Assembly (NCBI GenBank): GCA_004802725.1
Contig: SGPM01000011.1
Coordinates: forward strand, 158,707-222,706
Reading direction: 5' to 3'
DNA: 64,000 nucleotides
Source of the DNA: Antrodiella citrinella
Taxonomy: Eukaryota; Basidiomycota; Agaricomycetes; Polyporales; Steccherinaceae
The notes beneath the pieces were generated by a model, which searched no databases, was not told where the DNA came from, and saw only the letters and a program-made list of their open reading frames with translations. The position numbers and the translations under genes are program-made. This document shows positions 1 to 11,481 of this stretch, in pieces. The stretch's first letter is position 1. Every line of letters begins with the position of its first letter.

Positions 1-2217
1 CGGGTACGTCGCTCTGCGTCGTGTCCACGGCCTCAGGCGAATCTGTCATAGGAATACTTCCAACGCTTGTGTCTACCGATGTCGGCGACGACATGCCAGT
101 GACATACTTGATGAAGGATGCGATTGCGCGATAGCAGAATTTGGCGGGGGTGGTGAACGGGAACAAGACGGGAAGGACGTGTGCAGCATCTGTTGTTATT
201 GGCTCCGTTTAGATCTCGTCATTGCGGAAAAGGCCACGTCTACGCACCGTCGTATACCTGAAGATGAACTTGAGTAGACCCATACCTGGACTCAATACCT
301 TCAAGGGCCGGATAAAGCTTCCTAGTTTCTTCTGAGACAGTATACTTGTCCGCATGCGCAGCCTTGTGAGCACTGATCGCATTTTCACATATCAGCAAAG
401 GTTGCTACGAAATAGCAAAACACTCACAAGAAGATAACCTCATCCCTCAGTACTTCCTTGTCACTGGCAATCACGAACAAAGGTGGTAAGCCTCCGAGGT
501 ATGACACTACCGGACTGATCAACGGATGCGTCAATAGATAATTGGGCGCATAGAGGTGGATCTGGTCGTCTATAGTGATGACTTGTCCGTCAGCGGCCGT
601 ACACTTGATCGTCTGGTTGCCTTCGCGATCTGAGTTGACTATCGGTAAAGAAGCGGTGGATCCCAGGTGTAGCGTTCGTCCATCTTCAGGTAAACGCAAA
701 TCGTGTTCATGAGAGACAGGTATGCCCGGTGGTGACAAAACGGGCGAATGAGGAGTCGTGACATGAGGTTTGGGAGCACCGAAATGGATAGCTTGACGGA
801 TGCGCGAACGAACTGATTCTTGTACTTTCAACGTGATGTCATCTGGAGGTGGTGGCCAGAGCGTGCTAGGCTTGTAAAGTGAGAGCCCGTAAGGAGGTAT
901 CACATCCTAAAGGCGAGAGTGAGAAGGCGTAAAAAGGGGGTTCTCGTAAAACTCACCGTTGCTGTATTTGTATGGATACTAGGGAATGAATGCGTCAAGT
1001 CGCACCAGGGGGAGATCAGAATACCACCTGCTGGCAGGGGCAAACCGGTGTCTCGCAAAACCTGGAGCAGAGCGATACACAAGCCTCCGCCGGCCGAATC
1101 GCCAGCAACAACTATGTGCGATGGATTGACAGGGCTATGAGACGCACCCACAGGTGGCCGAATTAAGTAAAGGTCTGAAGCTTATGAGACGCGAACAAGA
1201 AAGTGTCAAATAATGAAATGCTCACAAGACGCTAGACAATCTTGGATAGCACATGGGAAGGGGTATTGTGGGGCCAATCGATAATTTATAGCTACGTTCC
1301 GTCATGAGACGAATCACAGTGCAGATACATGTTACTCACCAAAAACACGACCATTGACTTTGCGGGCATAGCGCTGTATACTGTATCGTTCTTGATCAAC
1401 ACTGCCAAAATAATAACCACCTGTCCATGGTTTAGCGTTTAGGAGATGGGTGTCGGTTGGACTGTGGGTTGAGATCTCACCGCCGTGAACGTATAGGATA
1501 CATCTCATTTCGTCCATCTCAGGTTGGTAAACATCTGGGGCATCGGGAGGGACACCCGGTTTTGACTCTTTCGTCTGAGGTTCATCATCCTGCGATGTTG
1601 CTCTTTCATGGGCCTTGTGACGCTTCTCAGCCTTCTGCCAGTCCTTCTTGGTAGCAATCCATTCAGCATCCACTCTACCAACAAAAGTCAGATCAGCAAG
1701 TCAGGATGGCCGATTAGTACACACCCAGATACACCTCGAACTTGCCACCACTTCGTGCCTCCAACTAGTCGTTTGGTCACCTCTTCGCCACCGAGGGCCT
1801 TGATAAGGTATGCCGCAGCATCGTCGCAAGATGACATAGGGACGCAGAGTCGGACGACATGGACCCAAGGTGGTGAGAGGGTGCGCATGTTGGAGAACTG
1901 CTGTAATTCCTCCACGGTATGCCTGAACACAACGATCAGAATAGATGAGAATCACAAGACCAAAATAACTCACTTGGTCGAGGCCTCAAGGAATGTCTGA
2001 GATGGCATTAGATATTTCGACGGACGAGTACGCCAACGAAACTCACCTTTACGATATTGAAGGCCTCATCGTACAACAGCTCATCCTGCCTCAGTCGCGT
2101 GATCTCCTTCCCTTGTGAATGGTGGTCCTTCAGAATCCGCTCAAAGTAGTGCTTGACCGCGGTTTCGAGCAAGAGAGGGCCGATCTTGATGCCGGCCTCG
2201 CGCGTCAACGAATTCAT
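1..2217 (-). CDS. Alpha/beta-hydrolase (HSL/esterase family), C-terminus cut by window edge
   Basis: Hydrolase of the hormone-sensitive-lipase/acetyl-esterase type, presumably cleaving small esters or lipids. Seen in order on the minus strand: N-terminal segment MNSLTREAGIKIGPLLLET from the ATG at 2217; an oxyanion-hole motif YVHGG followed by GYYFGS (about 1.35-1.52 kb); the nucleophile elbow GDSAGGG (about 1.07-1.1 kb); an acid-bearing block ASDKEVLRDE (about 0.44 kb); and a His-bearing block DDAAHVLP (about 0.17 kb). These make a complete Ser-Asp-His set. The coding sequence is broken by several short introns, and an insert rich in charged and Pro residues lies between the elbow and the acid residue. 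The stop codon is beyond position 1. The gene is divergent from the SUR7/PalI-type gene, sharing about 0.7 kb of promoter. Family is well supported; substrate is unknown. Exact intron borders were not all resolved. Confidence 0.85.
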
Positions 2218-2910
2218 GGGTATGGGGTCGGTCGGTACTAATCTCCTGCAAACGGAAGCGTCGACCAGGCGTGGATTGCTATCATATATATGAGACTGTA
2301 GCCGCTGGTGCTTGGGGCATGCGATGGACGTCCTCACTGACACCGGGGGCCAAGGCTGTGAGTTGGGCCGCCCCTTCGGCGTCTCTCGCACACAAACCCC
2401 AGCTCCGTCATCATTTGCAGCACAACATACAAGAACTCGAGACCAACCATTGTGTCGCAGTCGCAGCTCATTTTGCTACTACATGCTTCTATTAGCCTCG
2501 CCGCACGCGAAGAAGAGGCGTAGCATACCTGAGTATGTTTGCCGTGAACCGATGCATCGGGATTTATCACGGAGTAGTAATTCCTGTTTACAGTACGACT
2601 CAAAGCAGTCATGACGCTCTTGCTTTTATGCCCTGCAATCACTACGAAACTATGGCCACCTCTTTCTCTGGTATTCTGACTTTATCTTCTCCAACATGTC
2701 TGCAGCGCTGCTAGATGATTGAAAGTCGTTGGTGGAAGAATGCGTTACTACGAGAATATGCCAAGCCAAATTTGGAACGAATGCGTTCAGTAGATTCTGC
2801 ATCTTCATCAGAGAACAACTCTCACCGTTGCCTCCACCATATACCCTCCCTCTACCGCCTCTGGGACACGATTCACGACCCAGCGAACATAATTGTGCAA
2901 ACTACGCGCA

Positions 2911-3630
2911 ATGGCCCACTACAACGACTACTATAAACGCAGTTACCGACCTCTGGCTCAGTACAGATGCGTATCTATAACTGCCAGTCTATTCCTTCTC
3001 TTCGCGTTCGCTCTATACCTCCTCGTCGCTCTCTCTGTTCCCATCATCAAACCCATATACCTCTTCATATTTGACTTCAATACCCAACCCTCCCAGCCGG
3101 CCACATCCATAGCCACCGACCTTCGGTTTGGCGTCTGGGGCTTCTGCGCTAGCAGCGTACTGGACCTCCCAACCATATTCACCAACAACGGCGAGTGTAC
3201 CGCACCCCATCTGGGCTATGTCGTACCTCCGGACGTCCTCGCCTTGACAGGCTATCCACAAATCGCGGACGTCGTTCTGGAGGCTTTGACCGTCCTCCTA
3301 GTCCTCCATCCAGTTTGCGCAGGGATGGCATTCCTGTGCATGTTCACATCCCTCTTCCTTGCATCTCCATGCATGGCGGTCACCTCCTTGATCATATCCA
3401 TCTTTACTGCCATCGTGGGCAGTGTCACTCTCGCGGCAGACCTTGCATTGGAGATCGAAGCGAGGGATAAAGTCGGGCCTCTCACAAACAACGCCGTGAC
3501 AGTCGGATGGGGGAATGGAGTGTGGATGATCCTCGCAGCAGTGGTGTTGACCTGGATCAGCGTTATTTTGCTCAGTGCTGTAGCATGCAGCTGCTGTGGA
3601 TACAGACGACGCAGTCATCACCGTTACTGA
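2911..3630 (+). CDS. SUR7/PalI-family four-TM membrane protein
   Basis: Single-exon gene for a 239-residue protein starting MAHYNDYYKRSYRPLAQ. It has four hydrophobic segments: one near residues 20-45, then three closely spaced in the second half. A long extracellular loop after the first segment carries the family signature LRFGVWGFC, with a second Cys in NNGECTAPHLGYVV. This is the layout of the fungal SUR7/PalI family, whose members sit in plasma-membrane eisosomes or act in ambient-pH sensing (Rim9/PalI). The C-terminus is a short basic Cys-rich tail (SCCGYRRRSHHRY), unlike the long tails of true PalI proteins, so a generic SUR7-like role is more likely than Rim9. The start is the first ATG of the frame and gives the normal short cytoplasmic N-terminus. 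Confidence 0.85.
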   Translation: MAHYNDYYKRSYRPLAQYRCVSITASLFLLFAFALYLLVALSVPIIKPIYLFIFDFNTQPSQPATSIATDLRFGVWGFCASSVLDLPTIFTNNGECTAPHLGYVVPPDVLALTGYPQIADVVLEALTVLLVLHPVCAGMAFLCMFTSLFLASPCMAVTSLIISIFTAIVGSVTLAADLALEIEARDKVGPLTNNAVTVGWGNGVWMILAAVVLTWISVILLSAVACSCCGYRRRSHHRY

Positions 3631-4352
3631 ACGCTCCAGGTCAGTGATGTTCGTCAACTTATGTGGATTTGACTTGCTGAACAAGTTTCTTCTCTGGCTT
3701 TCTATTGCAGTATGCTTATGTATCTATTTGACGACTATCTTTCTTGCTCTACGCGCCTGCTTTACGACCTATCATGACCTTGTTCGCACTGCATTACCCC
3801 ATTTCGCTCTCCTTGCTGTTCGCGAACCTTGCTTGGTTCATCTCTTTCCCGCTCCTGATGCATGTATTTGTCATCTCTTCTTGAACAGGTTTCTTCAATG
3901 TTGCGCCAAAAACCGTGTCATACGTTCGAAATGAGCGGCATGAATTCGGCGAGGACACAAGCACTGTCACAACGTGCTGGGGTGCGCGATGCATCAAGTT
4001 ACGGTCGCGCAATTTTGAGGCGCATAGCTTGAATGAATGCTTTGTTTGGGCGAAGTAGCGTGCCCTCGTGCGATGTGAAGAGGCTCAGTAGGTTCCCGCG
4101 ATAACAAAGGGACTTTGTTGTCTCTCCCAGAATCTTTGAGCCACTCCGCACTGATCATCACGGATGACACCAGACATTCAGCACCAGCCTGCAGCGTCGT
4201 GGCGGACGGTAACAAAGGGCTTTCATTGTCTGTGACACTATGAAGAGGCGTACTTGTGTATAAAGCACGCCGCTATTATCGTCAATTTCCAACCAAAACC
4301 CCACACCGACACCGACGACAACGCAACAACAACAACAACAGTCGCGTTCAAG
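3631..4352. other. Intergenic; promoter of the 73-aa gene
   Basis: About 720 bp with no supportable gene. A TATA-like TGTATAAAG lies at 4256-4264, about 90 bp upstream of the ATG at 4353. A short CAA/ACA microsatellite (about 4325-4341) sits in the presumed 5' UTR. Confidence 0.5.
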
Positions 4353-4641
4353 ATGAGCATAACCGCTGCCTTCGTCGCCAGCGCCGCTATTATCGGCGTA
4401 GCTTGCCTCACACCATGTGAGCCACTCCGATCATTCTGTTTTGTCTCTATAATGGATACTTATGGCTTTGAACGCGTTTTCAGACCCGTTCTACGATGCA
4501 GAACCGATACAACCGAAGAAGACGCGAGACGTACCACTCCGACGTCTCTCTGAAGATTCGAGTCGGTCTTCTTTCGACTCAGGCTACCAGCCGCACTTCA
4601 TGGGAGTGACAAATACAGCTATGTTGGCTGCTTGGAAGTGA
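4353..4641 (+). CDS. Miniature spliced gene: 73-aa protein with N-terminal hydrophobic helix
   Basis: Two exons, 4353-4416 and 4484-4641, joined across a 67-nt GT-AG intron (donor GTGAGC, acceptor TTTTCAG). The joined frame encodes 73 residues. Residues 1-20 (MSITAAFVASAAIIGVACLT) form a hydrophobic helix that could be a signal peptide or a membrane anchor. Then come PYPFYDAEP, a basic PKKTRD stretch, a Ser-rich segment (SEDSSRSSFDSGY) and a short C-terminus ending NTAMLAAWK. A TATA-like box lies about 90 bp upstream. No family is recognised. It is probably a real small membrane or secreted protein because the intron is canonical, the join is in frame and composition is protein-like. Location (ER, mitochondrion or secreted) cannot be decided from sequence. 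Confidence 0.6.
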
Positions 4642-5277
4642 CGAGGTGACGAAGACGAGGCATTGGGCAGAAAGGCGGAGGGTCTAAGTTGGCAGTGTCC
4701 TGCGTTGTGGGTCTTGTATTCTGATTCATCATGTTGTCTGTTTCTGGATCCGGAGGTATCGTACTGTAATATGAATCGTAATGCTTTGGAACGTATTCAA
4801 AACGTGAGACTTTCGCAAATACAAGAATCCGCCGTTAGCTTTGATTCTGTTGAACTCAATATTGAGCTCTCATCTTCATGTTTTCCATTGCCGTCTCCTG
4901 GGGATCCGGGAACGAGTCGCAGACAGGAACGGCAAGTAAGCGCCCTCCCCAAAGCCCTTGCCTTTTGTGGCAGAAGGGCAAACCTCAAAACCTACCTTCA
5001 CCTTGTAAACGTCCTAGTATTCCTCCTCGACTTTACAGCATCCTGAATGTATGGTATAGCGACAGAAGAACAAGTCTCTTTGTGTTTCGCTAAGCATCAG
5101 TCGCTCAAGACCGCCATAAAAGCTTCTACGGATTGTCATTTTGAGACCCGAGTCAATCGCCCAGAACAAACTCGAAACCAATCCCTGCAGGCAGGCCTTT
5201 CCCGTTACGTTTACTCACCCAGATATCATTCTACACGTACAAGATACCCTGAACTCTAACCACACGACATTTCCATA
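4642..5277. other. Intergenic
   Basis: About 640 bp between the two miniature genes. Short open frames here lack domain-like composition and no RNA gene was seen. It presumably holds the 3' UTR of the first gene and the promoter of the second. Confidence 0.4.
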
Positions 5278-5658
5278 ATGGCACATTCGTGGATCACGTT
5301 CCTTTTTGTCTTCAGCCTATTGTGTGCGCTGGGTGAGTACTATACTCTTCATGCGTCTCGCGGTAAAGCATTGTTCATTAACATCTTTGACAGTTCTGTC
5401 GCTTCCTGTTGACGGTGTTTCCCAAGAAGACACAATAAAGAACAACATGGGCTGTCTCGGTGTAGATGGCTGCACACGTGTAGGTACATTCGCGTCGACT
5501 TCCTGAACAAGTCATGCTGACTTTAGTCTTATTAGAACGTCAGTGAGATTGCGAATAATTCAGGTGCATACTCAGGTGCTCTGACCATCAGACCTTCTGC
5601 GATTGTCGCAATTGCGACTGCCATGGTAATGTCAGGGCTCGGCGCGCTGCTGTCGTGA
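5278..5658 (+). CDS. Small secreted, probably GPI-anchored protein (87 aa)
   Basis: Three exons, 5278-5332, 5394-5479 and 5536-5658, separated by GT-AG introns of 60 and 56 nt (donors GTGAGT and GTAGGT). The joined frame encodes 87 residues. Residues 1-22 (MAHSWITFLFVFSLLCALVL...) form a classic signal peptide ending near the SLPVDG segment. The short mature part has only two Cys (GCLGVDGC) and an N-glycosylation sequon (NVS). After a small-residue stretch NNSGAYSGA comes a hydrophobic C-terminus (AIVAIATAMVMSGLGALLS) with no basic tail, the form of a GPI-attachment signal. The mature peptide would be only about 40 residues. No family is recognised. Small GPI-anchored cell-wall peptides of this type are known in basidiomycetes, but this assignment is inference from topology. 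Confidence 0.65.
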
Positions 5659-8600
5659 TAACTACCAAGTTGTACCTTTTCATAGAGGATGTACCATGCA
5701 GCACAATTCTGTATCCTTCCATTTTATTACCTGTCACCATCCTTTATCGCTATGAACACGCTCATTCCTTTTTATTTCTCTAATTCAATCTCCATTCGTA
5801 CCAGCATTCCAGCATTCAGTCTCTAGGGTCTGTACTCTGGTATCCTTAGCAACACCACCTCAACATTCCCAACTCTTGTGAACATCCCAAACACAAAAGA
5901 CCTCACTCGAATTCTGAATTCACGCTCAAGGTTCTTGGACAGCGCTCTAGATCTACCGGTCACTAAACGCGCGGCAACCAAATCTGAGATCGGCCGAAGA
6001 TCGAGAGCGAACACGATCTTGATCGGCACGCTTGTTTCGGTCCCGCGCCGAAAAGGTTTCCGGTCGCGCGAACTCCGGGCTCGGACTCGGACTCTCGGAG
6101 GAGGGCCACAGAGCCGTCGTCGTCGTTACCATTTTCACCAACCGCAATAGCAATTTTGTCTGGACGTTTCGAGAGCGGATTGCGTCGTTGAGATGAAAAC
6201 AAATAAGTGAAGGTGCGACCCCGAGTCGATGCGCTGACAACGGACGTCAATATTGATATTTCATGAACAAGATTCCGTGTTGTAGGAGTCAAGGAAGGCC
6301 CGAGTCCTATGGACACGGCACGGTCTATTCAAGACGTGCAGAGGGTTCGAGCTCACTCGAGCCAGTGCATTAATTGGGCCAACGTTGCTCCAAAAAGAGG
6401 GGGACTCGCAGAGGGGATCCTCGCTCTCCAGAGCGGACATTGTTCATTCAACTTGTTCGCAAGGGTCCCCTGACCGGCCCCGAGTCTTCGCGACGATACG
6501 AGCCAAAACGCCTCGACACTGCCATGGTAGTGTAGGGCTGAGGGTTCATCCCACAGCGAGCTGAATCATGTTGCAGGATCTCCCGAAGATATGTCTTGAA
6601 ATGAATGCTGAACGCGCAGATCATCCATAGACGCATGGCGGGATCCGCGAACGTTGTTATGTTGAGGAGGTGGTATTTCGAGTATTTTGTGAAAGAACAT
6701 AAGCACGATCGAGCTGGATGGACTATGGTCCACTACGGTTTCTGTAGGTCAGCCTAAGCAGGGACAGCTTGCAAAGATAACGGGGAGAGAACGTACAGTG
6801 GAATCGTACTCGGGACCCAAGTGCTCACTGCAATACGAACTCCAAATCCCCCCACTCTTCGACCAAGCGAGAACAGAATGACATCTATTGTGCTCAACCG
6901 ATGGATTGCATATGACATTGATAAGTGCAGGATAAGTGCGTACCAAGTGGAACGGATTCGACCAACCGGATACCAATCCTCGAACGTGACTTTCATATCG
7001 ATCTCCTGCAGGCAATACAGTACGTTTTCTCTGCGTTCCTCTTTCGGACTTTGGGAGTTTATAATACGTGAGGAGATTCGGGATCACCCATAGAGGTCGT
7101 CGTTTGCCGAACCGAAGACACGCGCGACGAGTGCAACTGCGTTACATGCTTTATATCAGTGGGTACAAAGGAAATGAGCCTGCCGCGCTCCCGCGCTCCT
7201 CTCCGGATAACGTGTAAACTTTTGAAGCTTCCCCGGCATGCGCGCGAAGCATCAGGGGAAACCACAAGGGGGAAGGGGGGGCAGGTCAATGCAGCATCTA
7301 TACAGATCAAACGTTGAGACACGATTATTATAGATTCACGAAGGCTCTTGCTCAGCTTCGCGGAAGGACACACCTTTGCCAAGCCGTTTCCCGCGAGAGC
7401 GAGAGACCCGTCAACTGTGCTCAATCAACACATGTTGTATCCCCGCAACATTTCGGTCCTTACCACCCGAGATACGTCCATAATAGCGGGGCATTGTCCT
7501 TCTCGATCGAGCGTACTGGACACGGACAATGTCTTCGAATTCGGACGCATTGGCAGGGTGAGTGTTACATTGTCTTTGTGTTCCGTCCAACACTATTTGG
7601 CCATTTGATATAGAACGCATGAGACCGGGTCCGTGGAGCCTAAGTCTGCGTCGGTCCGCCCGGTGTGTTGTTCGGGAGATACACCTGACATGCGAGCCAC
7701 CTCCTTCAGAGGCACATAGTTCAAGATGGGAGCGAACGTTGGAGGTCAAAGCACGAATATGACCCTGTCGATCTGGAGACACGACGCATCCTGATCAGAT
7801 AGCAGATATCGTGAGTGGGTAGTGGGGCGGTTGAGAACATTTTGCATCGACCACACGAGTTTGTGGGTCCTGAGTCATTGGATTCGTAGTTCGGGGTGTC
7901 CCGTCGGGCACAGTAGGATAGGCGGACGGGTGGATCAGTTGCAAGGCAGTAGTATGTGAGCATCAGGGATTGGAAGCAATCCCAGCGTCCTGGGCAGCCA
8001 GTTCTGTGTCACTCATACAACGTCAGTCAAGTACGACAAGTACGATTTGAGAAGCGTCAGCCCACTCACCTAGTACAGATATGAATCATGTCCGTTCCGT
8101 TCGATTCCATCCACCGCACAAATCCGCATAAGGAGCGCGAAAGCGCGGAGGAGTTGATATCCACACCTGTCTGGGATCTTCCACTCGGAACGTCTTACCA
8201 AACGCAGCGTCCAGAGTACGAAAGGGACCGGAGGGCTTTAGAACTCATCGGCGGTGTTAGGAACAGTGCACGATGTTGGCTCAGAGAAACCGAACATGGA
8301 CCTCCATTCGTCGGCTTGCTGAAGAAGAATGGTAGTTGTTTTAGTCCTCTGAGAACCCATCGTGTCCACGCGCGGTGCTGAGTTGAACCACGACGATACT
8401 GATCTCTGAACAATACAAGGAGAAGTGAAGACAATAACATTGAATACAACGTTCTCGTTGTCGAGTTGCCGTCCTGAGCCGTCTCGGGTCTAAGCCAGGC
8501 CCAAAAGCCACAACTCATACCATATCAAACCGCTGAATGAGAAGGACAGTCCACGATAGATGATATTGACCGTCCAGGACCAGGACGGTCACCACCATCC

Positions 8601-11481
8601 CGAGTAGGCTGTCTGCTCTGTATTGGCCAACCACAGCGAACCATTGCGTGCTGTTGAGTCAACAAGTCAGAGCACTGCCTCACCAGATATGCAGGCCGTC
8701 CTCAGATGACCTGAACGTGTGATAGATGGTCAGAGCTAAGAATGGCAAGATAACAAAGAGAGCGCACTCATTTGGGCAAAAACGTGGCTGTGGTCGGGCG
8801 CCTCGAGGCGTGGCTCAGAGAATCAATGCATAGACCGCCGCCAGATCAGCCTCGTGTGTCCCGATGTGGGCCAAATGAACAACGGGTTGGCCTTGACAAT
8901 GATTGGACTCGGAGTCTCTGGAGAGCAGCACGAAACCGGCCCCCCTTCCTCATCGATGAATTGCGGCTGAAGGAAAAGAGTCAAGACTGATGCATGGCCC
9001 GGGCACGTCTTGCTGGAGCTCCCTCGTCGAGGTCGTTGCGTCGAAATGCCGCTGGAGATCAAACTTGGATCGACTGTCCGTATATTGTAAGGATCTGTAA
9101 GGATGACGAGGGTCGTTGACAGCGCAGGATGACTGGAGACTGTTATCATTGAACATAGTTTCATTCTGACGTCGTCGTGGCTTCCCTGGATTGGAAAATC
9201 AGACATCTGGTGTCCACCACACTCGACTCGGAGCACATACTTACCTGCTACACATTAGTACGTTCAATAGACTCAAAGAGCGAGCCTGAGGCATCTGATT
9301 CATCATTTTCACGCTTGTCGGCGACTGGCAGGCCACTGATTGATACTATTACCATATGCATACCATGCAGGCAGGCCGGGAGATGCCCCTCCGAGCGATT
9401 CCGAGTTTCTCCAGGATACGCCTTCTTGATCAATCGCAAAGTATTTCATTGACTGACTCGGTGAAACCTTCCTACAGTCATGGTGGTTATAAGGAAAGAT
9501 CCAATCGCGCTCTCTTTCCCCCACCATCCATGCATGGCCATTGTCAGGCTTGTCCTCACGTCAAAGTGTCACATACTCACTAAGTGCATATGTTTTTTTT
9601 TCTTTGAGAGAAGGTGGTCAAAGCACAGGACGAAAGATCCTCTGCTACACGATGCGTTGATGACGCTAGAGTTACGACCGGAAGATAGCGATATTCGCAG
9701 GTCGATCTAGAGTCAAAGCGCAACAACATAAGACTACGATGACGCCTAGGCCGCCACGAGCCTCAGCCACAGAGCCCGAGGGAAAGGTCGCACCATCCGG
9801 CGTGTTTTATTCGATTAGAAGGAAAAGCATCGACACGTGTCGGTGCGGACCCACACACCAATGCTCGTCAGATCACCATGAGGTCGTCTTTTGTAAGGCG
9901 GAACGAACCAGGGCAGACAAACTCTGTCGTACAATCATCTGCTCTGCCCACCTAAACCCTTTTTCTCGTTCACTTGTCTGTTCTTCCTGACCGCCCTGTT
10001 GATGCGCCGAGGAGAATAGAACAGGAATCAGACGCAACAGAAACGGAGCGGGGCGCGCGTAGAGGCAAAAGGCTGACTGGTTATCACGCCTGGCTATACC
10101 CGTGCGTGCATGAATGTCATTGTCAATGTCAGTGCCAGAACCCCGTCTGCCGGTGTCATAGCTCATTGGCAATGTCCAACAACACGTTGTCCGAGGTAGC
10201 CACGAGTTGGGGGTCTTCCGGGTGTTGAGTCGTACGTCTTTGGCAATGGCAACAAGGGCGGACGAGTGTCCGAGTCAAAGGCCCAAGCTTCAAACTCTGC
10301 CACTGCGTCCGTTCCGATATGACTTTCACAACAACGTCACCCTTGTCCTCTCCCCCTGCACCGTATCCATAGCAGTAAAGCAAGAATGCAGGAAACCCAC
10401 ATGGCCTTGGCCTTCTTCGCACCGCGCAGTTTGCAGAGAAGGAGGACACAATAAAACCGAGTTTCGTCCTGGTGGCGCAGAGAAAGGTCCACTGCACACA
10501 TCAGACGGGAGAAGCCCAACTGTTCTCCGGAGAAGATAACCAGTCCGCAAGTAATAATATCAATGCCATACCACCAAACGCCTGATCCCCCCCTAGCCTC
10601 TAGGCCAGACGGGATCCCTGGTCCCAACCACGCGAGAGTTCGGACTTCGGGAGAGACTCAGACCAAAGCGCAAGCTTAAGGACGCTGAGAGCCCCGTGAG
10701 CCTTGCAAGGTCGCAGGAAACGTGGTGTTGTGGGCCTGGCAATAAGATTGAATAGTTGGCGGAAACTAAACAAGGCGGGGCGGGTGTAGCGGGCGTACCT
10801 GCGTCGAGTCTGATCTGCGTGGCCAAGGCGTGTTTCTGGATAAACGAGAAGCTATCACGACGGCGAAGACGGATAGACGTAATACGTTTTATGGGAGGAG
10901 GGGCATGGAAGGTACGGTAAGAAAACACGCAGCGGAAAGGCTATCAATTGACTGGAGAATATTGATATTGCCGGCCGTCTGGTTGCCAATATGTGGTTGT
11001 TCAATGTGGCAGTACGAAATTTGTTCGCGCATCATCACACGGTTCAACGTTCTCGCCGCAGAGCAGAGCGCAGCTCGCAAAGTCTTGGTTGTTATAAGAT
11101 GTTTTGGGACCGTTTCATTATTTGGTGCTGATCATACTGGTGGAGGTGAGTGCTATACATATGCTAACTTAATTGTGTCTGCGGGAGAGGGAAAGAAAAG
11201 TGCGTGAAACGAGTCCAAGAATGCAACAGAAGAATGAACGTGAGCAGATGGGTCAATGAGTCAATGATGAAAGAGGCCAACATGCCCCTGAGTCTAAGGA
11301 ATGATCGATGACGAATAGTACTAACTAGAGCAAGAATGCGAGCTGGTATGCAATGGGATGACGGCGGGGTATAGATAGGGCATGGATGGTCTTGTGTAAG
11401 TGACAACATCGGAACATGAAAGAAAACACATGCAAGAGAGTGAGCGTGAAGAGACCCAAGTCAAGACTGCGCGAGACGTAT
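5659..11481. other. 5.8 kb gene-poor tract
   Basis: Both strands contain only short frames of under about 140 codons with frequent stops and no conserved motif I recognise. A stretch at about 8.73-8.80 kb (minus) reads FVILPFLALTIYHTFRSS, like one transmembrane helix, and could be an exon of an intron-rich or decayed membrane-protein gene, but I could not extend it in frame. No tRNA, rRNA, long terminal repeat or transposase motif was seen. CGGACTC-type motifs recur (for example near 6075-6095). Confidence 0.4.
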
